A stretch of 64,000 nt of DNA from Rhabditoides inermis (lineage: Eukaryota > Nematoda > Chromadorea > Rhabditida > Rhabditidae): positions 186,001-250,000 of the forward strand of contig CAWZYM010000401.1 in assembly GCA_963966185.1 (NCBI GenBank), given 5' to 3'. Position numbers and translations under genes: made by a program. Below are positions 10,667 to 20,672 of this stretch, piece after piece (within the stretch, counting starts at the first letter, position 1; each line of letters starts with the position of its first letter). The notes beneath the pieces were generated by a model, which saw only the letters and a list, made by a program, of their open reading frames with translations, searched no databases and was not told the origin of the DNA.

Positions 10667-11440
10667 TCACATCTGCTCAACAAAATTGTCATCAAGCGTG
10701 AAGCGCGGGTACTTGGCGTAGAACAGCTCGCGCGCTTTGCGAACAGTCATCTCTCCCGAGTTGAGAGCAGCCATAATCTCGTTATAGAACGCCACGCACG
10801 TCTCCCTCTCCTCCTCCGTACCCGCCGCGTCTTCACACCCCACCACACTCGCCATCCGCACATCCTCTTCGCTTCGCTTGTCCTCCTTCCGCACATAGTG
10901 ACGCACCTCGCGCCACGCCCTTCGCACGTCATCCTCACTCACGTTGAAGGCCTTCTGGAACTCGGCGAGAAGCTGCTTGTACGGGAAGCGACCGCGGGTT
11001 CGCAGCGAGAAGCGCACACGAGCTTCCATTGTGTTGACCCGAGTGCGACACTCGTCAAATGATTCGACCGTGTCGAAGAGCTCATCGCAGAGAATGTCGT
11101 TTCCACGAGTCATCAGAGGACGCATCTCTTCTGTCTTCACCAGCTCATTCAACTTCTCGTTGAGCTCAATCGTTGCTTCATCATCGATTGGGTACGCTAT
11201 TTCGAAACGTTGCTTTGCATATTCTCTTGAGATAAGGCCTATCTCAATCATTTTTTCCAAGTTGTTGGCAAGGTCGAGACAGTTCTGCACATCTTCGGCG
11301 ACCGCCTCGCAGATAAAAGGGACGAGATGACGTCGGAAGGCTGGTGGGAGGTCGCTGTCCCGCTCCGACGGTTTCGGGTAGACCCGGACCCGCTTGGCAG
11401 CAACTGCGGAAAGACAGATCAGAATGAGACACAATTTCAT
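10667..11440 (-). CDS. Secreted three-module two-Cys protein (inverted pair, left)
   Basis: Single exon, 257 residues. The start at 11440 is chosen because MKLCLILICLSAVAA is a signal peptide; the upstream extension is unlikely to be coding. It has three modules: FICEAVAEDVQNC with IGLISREYAKQRF; LCDELF...FDEC, a longer divergent module; and GCEDAA...RETC with SGEMTVRKARELF. Modules 1 and 3 fit C-x(9,12)-C-x(13)-G-x-[ILM]-x(4)-A-x(3)-F. It is the head-to-head inverted paralogue of the gene at 11684. The C-terminal two thirds are almost identical, while the N-terminal third differs strongly. The promoter motif AATAAAAGCGG lies just upstream. The function is unknown and the family is not recognised. 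Confidence 0.85.
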   Translation of the reverse strand: MKLCLILICLSAVAAKRVRVYPKPSERDSDLPPAFRRHLVPFICEAVAEDVQNCLDLANNLEKMIEIGLISREYAKQRFEIAYPIDDEATIELNEKLNELVKTEEMRPLMTRGNDILCDELFDTVESFDECRTRVNTMEARVRFSLRTRGRFPYKQLLAEFQKAFNVSEDDVRRAWREVRHYVRKEDKRSEEDVRMASVVGCEDAAGTEEERETCVAFYNEIMAALNSGEMTVRKARELFYAKYPRFTLDDNFVEQM

Positions 11441-11532
11441 GCTCGCTTGTTGCTCTCTTACGAAAACCGCTTTTATTCGCGAAATGCAGTCAAAACGAAA
11501 CATAAACGCTCATGATGCCGTACAGAAAACGC

Positions 11533-11583
11533 CACAACATTGCACCGCATATAGATTGATACTCTATGCGGTGAAATGTTGTG
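11533..11583. promoter_or_regulatory. Palindromic bidirectional promoter core between paired genes
   Basis: An inverted repeat has arms containing ACAACATT-GCACCGCATA and TATGCGGTG-AAATGTTGT around a short spacer. It lies centrally between two divergent paralogous genes whose start codons are 243 bp apart. The same ACAACA and GCGCAT words occur upstream of the 6819 gene and of its decayed copy. I infer a shared transcription-factor site duplicated by the inversion. Confidence 0.6.
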
Positions 11584-11683
11584 TCGTTTGCCATACAGCA
11601 TACAGCAACATGAGATACGCAGTTAGTTTTGACTGCATTTCCCGAATATAAGCGGTTTTTCATAAAAACAGAAACAAGCTATC

Positions 11684-12538
11684 ATGAAGTTGTCTCTCAT
11701 TCTGATCTGTCTCTCAGCAGTTGCTGCGAAGCGGTTCTACCCAAAACCGTCGGATCCGGACACGGGATATCTTCCACCAGTCATCCAACGCCATCTAATC
11801 CCCGTTATCTGCGAGACGCTAGCAGTAGATGAAAAAGAGACTTTGGAATGTCTCGACTTCGCCAACACCCTGAAAAACTCCGCTGATAGAGGCTATACGT
11901 CTAGCGAAACGGAACATCAACTACTAAACAAAGTGTACCCAATCGATGATGAAGCAAGAATCGAGGTTAACGAGAAATTGAATGAGCTGGTGAAGACAGA
12001 AGAGATGCGTCCTCTGATGACTCGTGGAAACGACATTCTCTGCGATGAGCTCTTCGACACGGTCGAATCATTTGACGAGTGTCGCACTCGGGTCAACACA
12101 ATGGAAGCTCGTGTGCGCTTCTCGCTGCGAACCCGCGGTCGCTTCCCGTACAAGCAGCTTCTCGCCGAGTTCCAGAAGGCCTTCAACGTGAGTGACGCTG
12201 ACGTGCGAAGGGCGTGGCGCGAGGTACGTCACTATGTGCGGAAGGAGGACAAGCGAAGCGAAGAGGTTGTGCGGATGGCGAGTGTGGTGGGGTGTGAAGA
12301 CGCGGCGGGTACGGAGGAGGAGAGGGAGACGTGCGTGGCGTTCTACAACAAGAGTATGGCTGCTCTCAACTCGGGAGAGATGACTGTTCGCAAGGCGCAC
12401 GAGCTGTTCTACGCCAAGTACCCGCGCTTCACGCTTGATGACAACTTTGTTGAGCAGATGTATGGGAGAATTATTAGAAATAACGTGGTTTTATGCGATG
12501 TTTTTTTTAAATGTAGTGTGGACTGTTCAATTATGTAA
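11684..12538 (+). CDS. Secreted three-module two-Cys protein (inverted pair, right)
   Basis: Single exon, 284 residues, beginning with the signal peptide MKLSLILICLSAVAA. It has the same three-module plan as its inverted partner. The region from LNELVKTEEMRPLM to the DDNFVEQM end is nearly identical to the partner, including at DNA level, whereas residues about 20-100 differ. At the point where the partner stops (TGA right after GAGCAGATG), this copy reads TATGGG, so the stop is lost and 22 extra residues follow, including two Cys. TATAAGCGG lies about 35 bp before the ATG. No function can be assigned. Confidence 0.85.
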   Translation: MKLSLILICLSAVAAKRFYPKPSDPDTGYLPPVIQRHLIPVICETLAVDEKETLECLDFANTLKNSADRGYTSSETEHQLLNKVYPIDDEARIEVNEKLNELVKTEEMRPLMTRGNDILCDELFDTVESFDECRTRVNTMEARVRFSLRTRGRFPYKQLLAEFQKAFNVSDADVRRAWREVRHYVRKEDKRSEEVVRMASVVGCEDAAGTEEERETCVAFYNKSMAALNSGEMTVRKAHELFYAKYPRFTLDDNFVEQMYGRIIRNNVVLCDVFFKCSVDCSIM

Positions 12539-12978
12539 TAATTATGATAGAATATTGGCGAGATGAAGTTAAATAACATACTTCATGATGATTGAATATA
12601 GAGTGTAAAATTCCAGACATTGCCCTCAACAATAGGAGGTGTTTGGGCCTACAAATTCCCGTAGAAAACGAGGGGGCTTGCAAGCCGCTTGTTTGGACCT
12701 TATTTGGACCTACCCCAACGAAAGTTCAGAGTAAACATGCATCTGAGAATGCCCTTAATCGAATTCTGCCGCACAGAGAATTGACATGAGAGAGAACGAG
12801 ATAGAGATAGAGAAAGACATATAGATAGAGGGGAGTAAGCTAAGGGGGGCCGACAAAAAATGTGATTAAATGAAAATGAAGATCCCTATAAATTCAGCCC
12901 ACAGTGATTTCCACGAACTGCAGATGATCAACAATAAGGAGAGAAACAGACAGAGACTTTTGTGTTCTGCAGTTCTGC
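12539..12978. other. Intergenic stretch, no gene seen
   Basis: 3' flank of the secreted gene, then moderately AT-rich sequence with a short GAGATA-rich patch near 12790-12835. I see no coding sequence. Confidence 0.45.
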
Positions 12979-13146
12979 TATAGTTCTATTCTCGCAATAA
13001 GTTGCGCGCGGTTGGGTAGATAAGAGGAAGACGGAGAGTCAGCTCTCGGCAATAGCGCGCAAAGCAAGAGAGGCAGACGGTTATGGCACCGTATTTCGAA
13101 CTGCAAGAGAGGTAGATCGAAAACTATCGCTCTGGCGCAGGCTATA
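12979..13146 (+). repeat. ~168-bp TATA-bounded repeat, copy 4
   Basis: Full-length copy from TATAGTTCTATTCTCGCAAT to GGCGCAGGCTATA, between secreted-protein genes. Confidence 0.88.
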
Positions 13147-13332
13147 CATTACATGGGCATGGCATGAGGCGAGCTACGTATTCCGCAAATGGTTATGGGC
13201 ATATGACGCACCAAATGAAGCGCCAAAACTGATCATCTCGCTTTCAGCTCGAAATACGGTGATCTATCTTTCGCCTCTTTCGTTCCATGTGCCTTTTTCA
13301 ATTTGAAAAATACGTTTTATTATAATGATGGA

Positions 13333-13412
13333 TTTCAAAACAAGAGAAAGGTGGATCGAACCGGCGACCTTGTGCGTGTGAAGCAGACGTTATTACCACT
13401 AGACCAAGACAT
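13333..13412 (-). ncRNA. tRNA-Val-like pseudogene or SINE head
   Basis: The minus strand has an A-box-like TGGTCTAGTGG, a loop TTCACAC that would give anticodon CAC, and a B box GGTTCGATCC. The T-arm 3' strand (CACCT) does not pair with GCCGG and the anticodon stem has a mismatch, so it is unlikely to be a functional tRNA. Confidence 0.5.
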
Positions 13413-13629
13413 CATCTACATGCCAAATTTCCGTGCGCAACATACTTCACACTGACTGATTTGCTGACTGTTTCTGAAAGTGGCAAATCATACATCACAT
13501 GAAAATATGTATTCATGGATCATCGAATCACAATGTTTGGGTGCGTCAGGAGCATCAATGCCGTCAATTCACGATCGAATCATGGCAGCTGGGCGCTATA
13601 AGCGGAGATGGAAATGCTGGGATCGAGGC

Positions 13630-14088
13630 ATGAAGGTGTTGTTGGTGTGTGTGTTTGTGGCGGGAGTCGCGTTGGCGGACGAGCTGCCGGCGCAGAGCCA
13701 CCGCGCGATCCGCACCCTCTGCCGGGAGACTGTCGCCACTGTGGCGGAGCAGGAGAAGTGCCACGACTACTACCTCTTCCTAGTCGCCTCGATTCAGCTC
13801 GGACACCTCGCCGAGCACGAGGCGCGCCGGCGGTTCGTCGACGAGTGGAAGGCGAACGAGATGTCGGTGCTCGTGACGCAGATGGCGATTCTCGATGTGT
13901 ACGGAGAGGTGGCGGAGGAGATGGTGGCGGCGATGTGTGCCGAGTACGCGGAGGCGGAGAGTGCGATGGAGACGTGTCGCGGCACGATTCTGTCCATCAA
14001 GGAGATGCTGGAGACGGATGAGATCACCCTGGAGGAGGCGAGGGAGATATTCGAATACGAGGCCGCCAACCAGTTCAGCGATGAGTGA
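13630..14088 (+). CDS. Secreted two-module two-Cys protein
   Basis: Single exon, 152 residues from MKVLLVCVFVAGVALA, a signal peptide; the longer upstream frame crosses the TATA-like GCTATAAGCGG (about 35 bp upstream), so the internal ATG is preferred. Two modules follow: LCRETVATVAEQEKC with LGHLAEHEARRRF, and MCAEYAEAESAMETC with TDEITLEEAREIF. Both fit C-x(12)-C-x(13)-[GD]-x-[ILM]-x(4)-A-x(3)-F exactly. The smallest and most regular member of the cluster, it best defines the family pattern. The predicted mature protein is acidic and helical. The function is unknown. Confidence 0.85.
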   Translation: MKVLLVCVFVAGVALADELPAQSHRAIRTLCRETVATVAEQEKCHDYYLFLVASIQLGHLAEHEARRRFVDEWKANEMSVLVTQMAILDVYGEVAEEMVAAMCAEYAEAESAMETCRGTILSIKEMLETDEITLEEAREIFEYEAANQFSDE

Positions 14089-14310
14089 AAATTTCGATTT
14101 TTTATATGGTAGTTTTTATAAACTATTCAACTATTCACTGTTTGTGGTAATTGATTTCACAACAAACTCGTACCCTGTGTGCAGCGCATTGTCGATCAGC
14201 ATACGTTTCGCGGGGCTTCATTGTATCCAGCCTGAAATTTCTTCTACCTTTTCACCATTCCGGTCAGCGCGGAGAAAACGCGAATGATGTCCATACACAC
14301 CGGCGAGTGT

Positions 14311-14670
14311 TCACGAAACGTTGCTAGCTTTGAGGATATGCGCGACGTTTTCCTGCACGCTCTCCGCCGATTCTAACGTGTGGTTTCGGTGCAACTCCTT
14401 CCGGTGCAGCTCCTTCCCGGTGCCGCTCCTTCCGCTCATCGTGCAGCGTGCATGTCTGTACAGGGCGACTCGGGCGGCGGATTCCTGCAAACTCACAGCG
14501 ACACTAGACATCGTTGGATGAGCTAGTCTGTCCGATTGCAACAAATTCAGAATGTACACCGTAGACAGCCGCGCGATACCGGGCATCAAGTGGATGCGCG
14601 CGCGTATTAGAGAGGGCGCGCCAGCGCCCTCTCGTTTGTACTGGATGTCCCCGCGCGCTAGAATGCTCAA
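14311..14670 (-). CDS. Hypothetical ORF, doubtful
   Basis: An open frame of up to 119 codons, GC-rich, with a possible internal start about 53 codons in (MSSVAVSLQESAARV...). It contains a short repeat GKELHRKELHR and ends VQENVAHILKASNVS. The upstream half runs through a dispersed GC palindrome (14610-14633), which argues against the full-length version. I recognise no family. Confidence 0.22.
   Translation of the reverse strand: MSILARGDIQYKREGAGAPSLIRARIHLMPGIARLSTVYILNLLQSDRLAHPTMSSVAVSLQESAARVALYRHARCTMSGRSGTGKELHRKELHRNHTLESAESVQENVAHILKASNVS
14610..14633. repeat. Dispersed GC-rich palindrome, copy 1
   Basis: Perfect hairpin built from AGAGGGCGC and GCGCCCTCT with a 4-nt centre, preceded by ATTA. 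The same core recurs at 17063-17084 and 32893-32918, there followed by CTCTAATT/CTCTAATA. Confidence 0.7.
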
Positions 14671-14984
14671 AAACGACTTTTCCCGAATGAAGCACTTTTC
14701 CTCATTTTGAAGTGATTTCCACTGTTACATTGCATTCACATCTCTATTCGATAGAGTTATAGAAAGTTGTATTGAGTTTGATTGAATTTGAAGCGAGATA
14801 CGGAGAGTCCGCATTCGAGTGCGGATTGAGATTGGTGTCGGGCGGGCGTCGGACAATCGCTTTCGCCCCGCCCCCTCTGTGTGTGAGTGAGAGAGAGAGG
14901 CGAATAGCGGGTGCGCGTCGGTATCCTCGCAGCGAATCGCGAACGTGTATGAAAATGTAATTTTGTGAAACAAAACTTAAAAGC

Positions 14985-15267
14985 AAAAGTAGTTGGTTTG
15001 TACTGTTGTCTCAGTTGAGCAAAAGGACTGACATGTTTTCAATGGAGACATGTGCAAACAGGCTCTCAGCATTATTCGACGTGTTATGTTACAACAGAAG
15101 TTGTGCTTTTAGATAATAACTGCATAACTTCGTAAACGCGTTCATTATAATATGGCCGCTTTGCACTGGTATGAGAGAGAGAGAGAGAGCCTGTTGGCAC
15201 ATGTCTCCATTGAAAACATGTCAGTCCTTTTGCTCAACTGAGACAACAGTACAAACCAACTACTTTT
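14985..15267. mobile_element. Foldback repeat with ~80-bp arms
   Basis: The left arm (14985 to about 15066) beginning AAAAGTAGTTGGTTTGTACT is complemented by the right arm (about 15187-15267). The pairing is nearly perfect, around a 120-bp spacer with a short GA run. No clear target duplication was found, so the class is unknown. Confidence 0.8.
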
Positions 15268-15371
15268 ACTTGGAAGTACTTTTGAAAGATAATGTCGGCT
15301 GTATCTGCCAGCACACGTCTTTTTTTTACCCACATGACATGCATATTACAACGAATTAATTATCAAATATG

Positions 15372-15392
15372 ATATTAATAATAATAATAATC

Positions 15393-15436
<44 letters not shown>
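15372..15436 (+). repeat. AAT trinucleotide repeat
   Basis: (AAT)n with one AATC interruption. Other AAT arrays occur at 19303-19344 and 19390-19424. Confidence 0.95.
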
Positions 15437-15441
<5 letters not shown>

Positions 15442-15825
15442 TATCTAGAGCTGACACCTGGACAGGTTGTTCTCATGAGCAAAGCAACAGTCATCAACTC
15501 TGTGACACCAGAATAAATATTTTTATTAAAATTCTAAATATAAATCATACAATAATAAAATATCACCTTATTATGCGCAACGACGCAAAATGCGAAACAC
15601 ATCGTATATACGTATCAGTTGGAATATTCCCGCTATGCTAAAGCTGACACTTGGAATTGGAAGTGAGAAGGCCAGATTCGGAAGGAGAGAGAGTGAGAGA
15701 AACGGAGACAGGCGGAGACGATCAATATCGCGCGTTCGGATCCAAGTGCGACGACGACGTCTGAAAAGATGGCACATAAAAGTAAACATCCAACCCTCAC
15801 TCCCAAACAACATTGATTAATTACA

Positions 15826-15960
15826 ACATGGGACTAGTCATGACTTGGGACCAGCAAAAACAATGGACCATCCTTGTCAAGGGACCACACACCGAGAAGA
15901 CTACCAACACTAAGGGACCAGCCACGCTAAGGGACCACTCACACCAAGGGACCACGCACC
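15826..15960. repeat. Degenerate GGGACCA-type short repeats at the NHE 3' end
   Basis: Spaced copies of AAGGGACCA and close variants, 15-25 bp apart, run into the last codons of the exchanger gene. A second field of related GGGACCA/GGGACAAC words lies at 17400-17625. Confidence 0.6.
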
Positions 15961-18566
15961 TTCTCGTCGTCTTGGTGCTCGTCGATTGGGTTGAGCTGCC
16001 GCGTGTCCTCCGTGCCCACGTAGAAGTTCTTCTTGCCCACCGACACCTTGCGCTCGCCAGTAGGTGCTAAAACACAATCAGTTTAGATGAATCTAGGGTC
16101 AAAACTAGCCGCGTCATCTCTCTATCACCCTCCTCTTTCTCTATCCTATTCCCTCCCCTTTCGCTCCGCGCCCACTCTAGCTCCTCCCCCAAACGCACTT
16201 CTGCTCTTGACGACGCGGGGTGTGTAGTCGGAGGTGTCGAGTGCGGTTGTGTCTGTCGTGTTCTGGCCGTCCGTCTCGTCCACATTCGAGAACGTCACTC
16301 GCGGTCGGCTCACGTGTTGTGACGTCGCCGCGCGGGACGACGGACCTGAACATCGAAGTGAACCAGTGAACCAATGAACCAGTGAACCAGTGAACCAGTG
16401 AACCAGCAACGTAATATATTGATTGATTACAAATAAGGAGAGACATGGCACACCCACCACCCTCGGCACTGTGCGTGGTTCTGCCGGCGTCTGGCCGGGC
16501 TGAAAAGGAAACGGTTAGATAGTCAGGTACAAATAGAGACTCAGTTTTTGCTACTTCCGGTGGAACGAGTCTGCCTGGACAAAAAAGAGAGGCAAAGACT
16601 CACGCGGGGCGCTGGTGGCTTGCGCCTTGCTACCGGGCGAGAACAGGCTGCCGAGTTTGAGCGAAGACGTCCGGGGCGATCTGCAAAAGACGTGGATAGA
16701 CCACGAACCAACCCTCCCCCGTTAGAACCAAGGACCCAAGCGAGTAGTGCTCTAGAAGTAGAGAAGTAGTAGTGGTAGTAGTCGCATTCAAATCAGGCAG
16801 AAGAGAATCACATACAGTACTTCGTAGTAAAGAGTTTTCTTGAAAGTACAAAACAGTAATCTTTACTAAGAAGTACTTTTACGTTGTTTTAGTTTTTTTT
16901 CAATATCATTAAACAAAATTATAAGCGACTTTCCAATCAAATCTAATATTCAAGACTCTCTTACTCTAAGTGATACAGTGAAAAATTCTGTATATTCTAA
17001 AATCAATAAAAGGAAAAATCGATATGTAAAATCAAAATAAGTACACGGAGTGAAAACACACAAGAGGGCGCTGGCGCGCCCTCTCTAATTGTGGGTGAAT
17101 GCATATGAACTGAGATTAGTACACTCTTCAACTCAACACAACCTACCGCGCTGCTTTCGCGCCCGATGGGCCAGAATATCGTCTGTAAAAGAGGAAAACT
17201 AGTTCATTAATGAATAGTAGTGTGAAAGTGAGTAGGGTAGAGGGGAGGGGAGTGACACACCACCACGAGACAGAGAGGTATAGTGAGGAGCCGCCGAATA
17301 GTAATCTGACTACGCTAACACCAACAAAACTCGCCTCGCCGAAAAGGCGGTCGAATTGCGTCTGCAACAATTAGAGAACAATCCGTGAATATTATAAACG
17401 AAATTGGGACAACTCATATGTGCTAGATCACCTGGGACAACACATCACAGAGACACGTAAGGCTTTGCGACAACTTAGGCAAGATAACCTTGGACAACAC
17501 AGGTCTTTCAGACAACTCAGGTGTGTTAGGTCTAGAGTGCCAGGGACCACACAGGTCTTTTTTGACCACTCATGGGTTCCAGATCACCCTGGGACCAAAA
17601 CATAGTGAGACAGGTAGGTCTTCTCGACAACTCAGGTGTGACAAGGATGTTTGTTGAATAGCAGCCGCCGAGGAAGACTCACCTCGCCGGGCTGAGCATG
17701 CGCTTGTCTTTGAGACTTTTGGAGAAGGCGCGTATCTGACCGGCCATGTTCCGCCCACTCTCCTGCGAGTACGGGTACGTCAACATGTACGACTGCTCGT
17801 CCAACGAGTCCTGAAAACAAGGAACTTTTATGATGCCTCGAATTTGAGTCCACTCAAAGTCCCCACATAACAAATATCATAATACGTAATGAAACATCAC
17901 ACATTTATTGCAAATGTCCAGAAAAAACTGCCTGCCTCTCTTGTTTTGCGCGCTATTGCCGAGAGCTGACTCTCCGTCTTCCTCTGATCTACCCCACTGT
18001 GCGCAACTTATTGAGAGCATAGAACTATAGAACTACATGAACACACCTGCGGGGTGACGCCCATCTCTCCCTCCTTGGGGAACATGTCCATGAGATGGCG
18101 CGAGTACATCGAGCGTCGCTCCTTCCGACCGATCGTCAGCTGCTGCTGCAGCTCGAACGCCTCCTGGATGAGAAACAGGGATCACAGTTTTTGTTTAAAC
18201 ATAGTTTATAAATTGATTATTATAGTTTAGAACAACAGTGATCATTATTTTTAACACTACTTGCTACGTTTTTATTTTTATTTTTTCCAGACACTACTTG
18301 TTTTTTTTCTACTTTTTACATACTAACAAGATACATACTAACAACATACTAGTAATATGACATATGCAAATCGCACACACCTGCATTCCGTGCAGAACGC
18401 CACTGATAGACTCGTTGCGCGGCATGGGAGACGTCGACGGAGGGGAGAGCGGCTCGCTGCAAGAGGAAACATATAGAGAGAGAGGCAGAGAGAGAGAGAA
18501 AGTGAGAGAGAGAGAAAGAGAGAATGTCAAATTATTCTCCTAACATAACCACACACAGAAAGAGAA

Positions 18567-18611
<45 letters not shown>

Positions 18612-19388
18612 TCAATCAATAATCACGCACTCCTCCTCGTGTTGGGTGGGCAGGACGCTGGCTGAGGCGGAGGAGAGCTTGGCGGAAGAGGGCACCTGCG
18701 GCAGGCCGCCGAACGAGCCGCCAGAGATGAGACTGACATAGTTGGAGATCTCCACCTCCACGTGCCGCTCGAGAATGCCCTCGTTGCGCGGTCTGAAAGT
18801 AGATAGATCAACTACAACAAAGTGAGGTTCAGAAAGAAGGGAAAAAGTGAGAAGTACACAAAGAAATCCTGTTTCGACCCTATAACCTGCCAGTGATATC
18901 AGATAGCGACCGCTACGAAATGTCTACTGCCTGCTTGGGCGAACAAAAACGAAAACAAACGAAAAACCTGTAGTTGGCAATGAGGATCGGCTTCACGTAG
19001 CGCTCGTCAATGTCGAGCATGAAGCGGTAGAGACCGTTGACATTGTGGTGCTGGAAAGAGGTGGGAGGGAGTGGGAGAGAGGGAGGGAGGGAGGGGGGAA
19101 GGAGGGAGGGAGGGAATGAGGGAAGGAAGGAGGGAGGGAGGGAGGGAGGGAGTCGGAGATGAGAGAGAAAGGAAAGATAGGAAAAAGGCAAGCAACAAAG
19201 ATACCAACCTGAGTGATGCTCTCCAAAAAGTCTATGAGATAGTGATTGACCTGAATCCGAACGTGTCAATCAGTACAAATGAATCATTTGATAATGATGA
19301 TGATAATATTAATAATAATAATAATAATAATAAAAATAATAATAATGAATCCGAACGTGTCAATCAGTACAAATGAATCATTAAATAT

Positions 19389-19426
<38 letters not shown>

Positions 19427-20630
19427 TCGAACGTCTCCGCGCACCTCGTTAGCCATATAGTCGAACACCCTTTTCTGGTCGCACTCCTTGCCAAACGCGC
19501 GACTGCGCTTCACCTGAACAATACAGTTTATTCATATGTGAGTTTTCATGACGTACACACAAATCGAAGATATCGTGAAAAATGTAAAGGGACTCGCCAA
19601 AAACATTACCATGCAAAATTATGAGCGAGAATAACGCCTGGCTGACAATACGAAAAATGCGGTGGGAAAATACAAAACAGTGAGTTGTGAGCACAATTGA
19701 CACCCACATTACCACGACACTACGTCTGGTAATAGACAAACGACAAAAAAAACAACCGTGGAAAACAACAATAGACACTCGCCTGTAGCAGGTTGACGAG
19801 CCACTTGATGGTCGAGCCTTGGAGGAGAGTGGTGAAGAGGATGACGATCAGCGTCGTCGTCGCCAGCATGTTCTTCACCTAAACACAAAGAACTATTGTT
19901 ATCCTACCGTAACCCTCCCTGATTTTGCCAAGCATTGTGGAGCTTTTTTTTCCAGTAAACCTAATTTTTACTAGCTGCGTAAATCATTCTCATATTGTAC
20001 CTTTTTAATGTTTCTATCGAATTCGTAACTTTAATTTTGCAGACGTTCAAATTATTATTCTACCGTAACCTTCTCCAGCCGATTTCTCCAGCCGATCAAA
20101 GTTTTCCACTCACCTCGGGACTGGCGACCTTGTCGTCGATAGACATGACGAGACCATAGCACACAGCTCCTCGGATTCCACCGTACGCCATCACAAACTG
20201 GTCCTGAAAACACAAATTGCGATAAAAAAAAGAAAACACTTTTTTTTCTCATACGCTCTATTTCTCAAAACAGCAATGAGAAACAAATCATTTATAATAA
20301 TAGACGTAACTATCGTTTTATAAGATATTTCTTGCATCAAGAAACCCCAGCCCCAGGCAGAGCCACAATATGACTCTTTTTTATCTTCTTATCGCGCAGA
20401 GTGATTCAATACAACAACCACTTGCATACACGTTTACGAAGTTAACACGCGGTACGCGCGGCAACTCCAAAAAGAAGAAGAAATGTTTTTGCAGTGGCAA
20501 CCACACATGACAAAAAAATGCCGGCAACCGACCTCCATGGTGAATTTGTCGTTCTCCTCGCGAGCCATGTTCAAAAAGTAGGTGAGCACAAAGACGCCAA
20601 TGAATCTGGAATGGTGAAAGATGATAGAGA

Positions 20631-20672
<42 letters not shown>

